DNA of 64,000 nucleotides from Pirellulales bacterium (lineage in GTDB: Bacteria > Planctomycetota > Planctomycetia > Pirellulales > UBA1268). A model generated the notes under the pieces. That model saw only the letters and a program-made list of their open reading frames with translations, was not told the origin of the DNA and did not search any database. The stretch lies in contig JAGYJY010000002.1 of the NCBI GenBank assembly GCA_018401745.1, positions 1-64,000 on the forward strand. The letters run 5' to 3'. The position numbers and the translations under genes were made by a program. The first letter of the stretch is position 1, and the number at the start of each line of letters is the position of its first letter. Positions 63,957-64,000 of this stretch are shown in pieces.

Positions 63957-64000
63957 GCTGTGCAGCCAAAAAACAGGACTCGACCGGACCAACCGGCCTC

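Overview
The window reads as high-GC chromosomal DNA from a Planctomycetota bacterium, probably near Pirellulales. This is inferred from the gene families: a BBP7-type beta-barrel porin, a PstC with a very large extracytoplasmic domain, an uronate-isomerase-like amidohydrolase, a LysM plus YkuD-like protein, and several planctomycete-style pseudo-enzymes. There is no 16S gene to settle it. Gene density is high, mostly housekeeping plus envelope and nutrient functions. I see no prophage, insertion sequence, CRISPR array or integrated plasmid.

Layout. 0-8.8 kb: a DUF423 protein, then minus-strand genes (rpe, pseudo-histidine phosphatase, accD; folC, LysM/YkuD-like protein, uronate-isomerase-like protein) interrupted by a plus-strand BBP7 porin. 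9.2-16.2 kb: a complete high-affinity phosphate operon, pstS-pstC-pstA-pstB-phoU. 16.2-21.2 kb: a secreted DUF11-like protein, a metallophosphatase-like protein, a CutA fusion and a secreted TPR protein. 21.2-24.6 kb: two divergent phosphohexomutases. 24.8-33.6 kb: NUDIX and CHAD proteins, a TauE/SafE transporter, a short UvrC, a SpoIIAA-like protein, a secreted alpha/beta hydrolase, a YdcF-like protein and a 2OG-Fe(II) oxygenase. 34-42.8 kb: glycogen phosphorylase, an acyl-CoA dehydrogenase, glycosyltransferase 9, ligA and an HTTM pair. 42.9-45.7 kb: tRNA-Ala(GGC), a class IV aminotransferase, a transglutaminase and a DedA/VTT protein. 45.7-52.1 kb: a minus-strand def-fmt-miaB-glnE operon. 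52.2-64 kb: pgpA, an NDT-like protein, an M20 peptidase, an orphan DNA methyltransferase, a sugar isomerase, scpB, an mnmE-like gene, a rhodanese, cca and rpsA.

Two things stand out. First, there are two families of non-coding interspersed repeats. Family A (33.6-34.07 and 59.2-59.6 kb) sits both times between convergent genes. It contains a 73-nt palindromic cloverleaf whose two copies differ only in the three hairpin loops, plus tandemly duplicated tails. Family B (4.70, 29.60 and 31.65 kb) is a roughly 105-130 nt unit in three copies. The family A cloverleaf is the best candidate here for something undescribed.

Second, at least nine genes (LysM/YkuD, folC, BBP7, pstA, a phosphohexomutase, the hydrolase, GT9, ligA and a small glycosyltransferase-like gene) are each broken by single-base shifts while the protein continues cleanly in the next frame. 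Several shifts lie at homopolymers. Essential genes are among them, so uncorrected assembly indels are the simplest explanation. These genes are reported as frameshifted spans rather than as truncated proteins.
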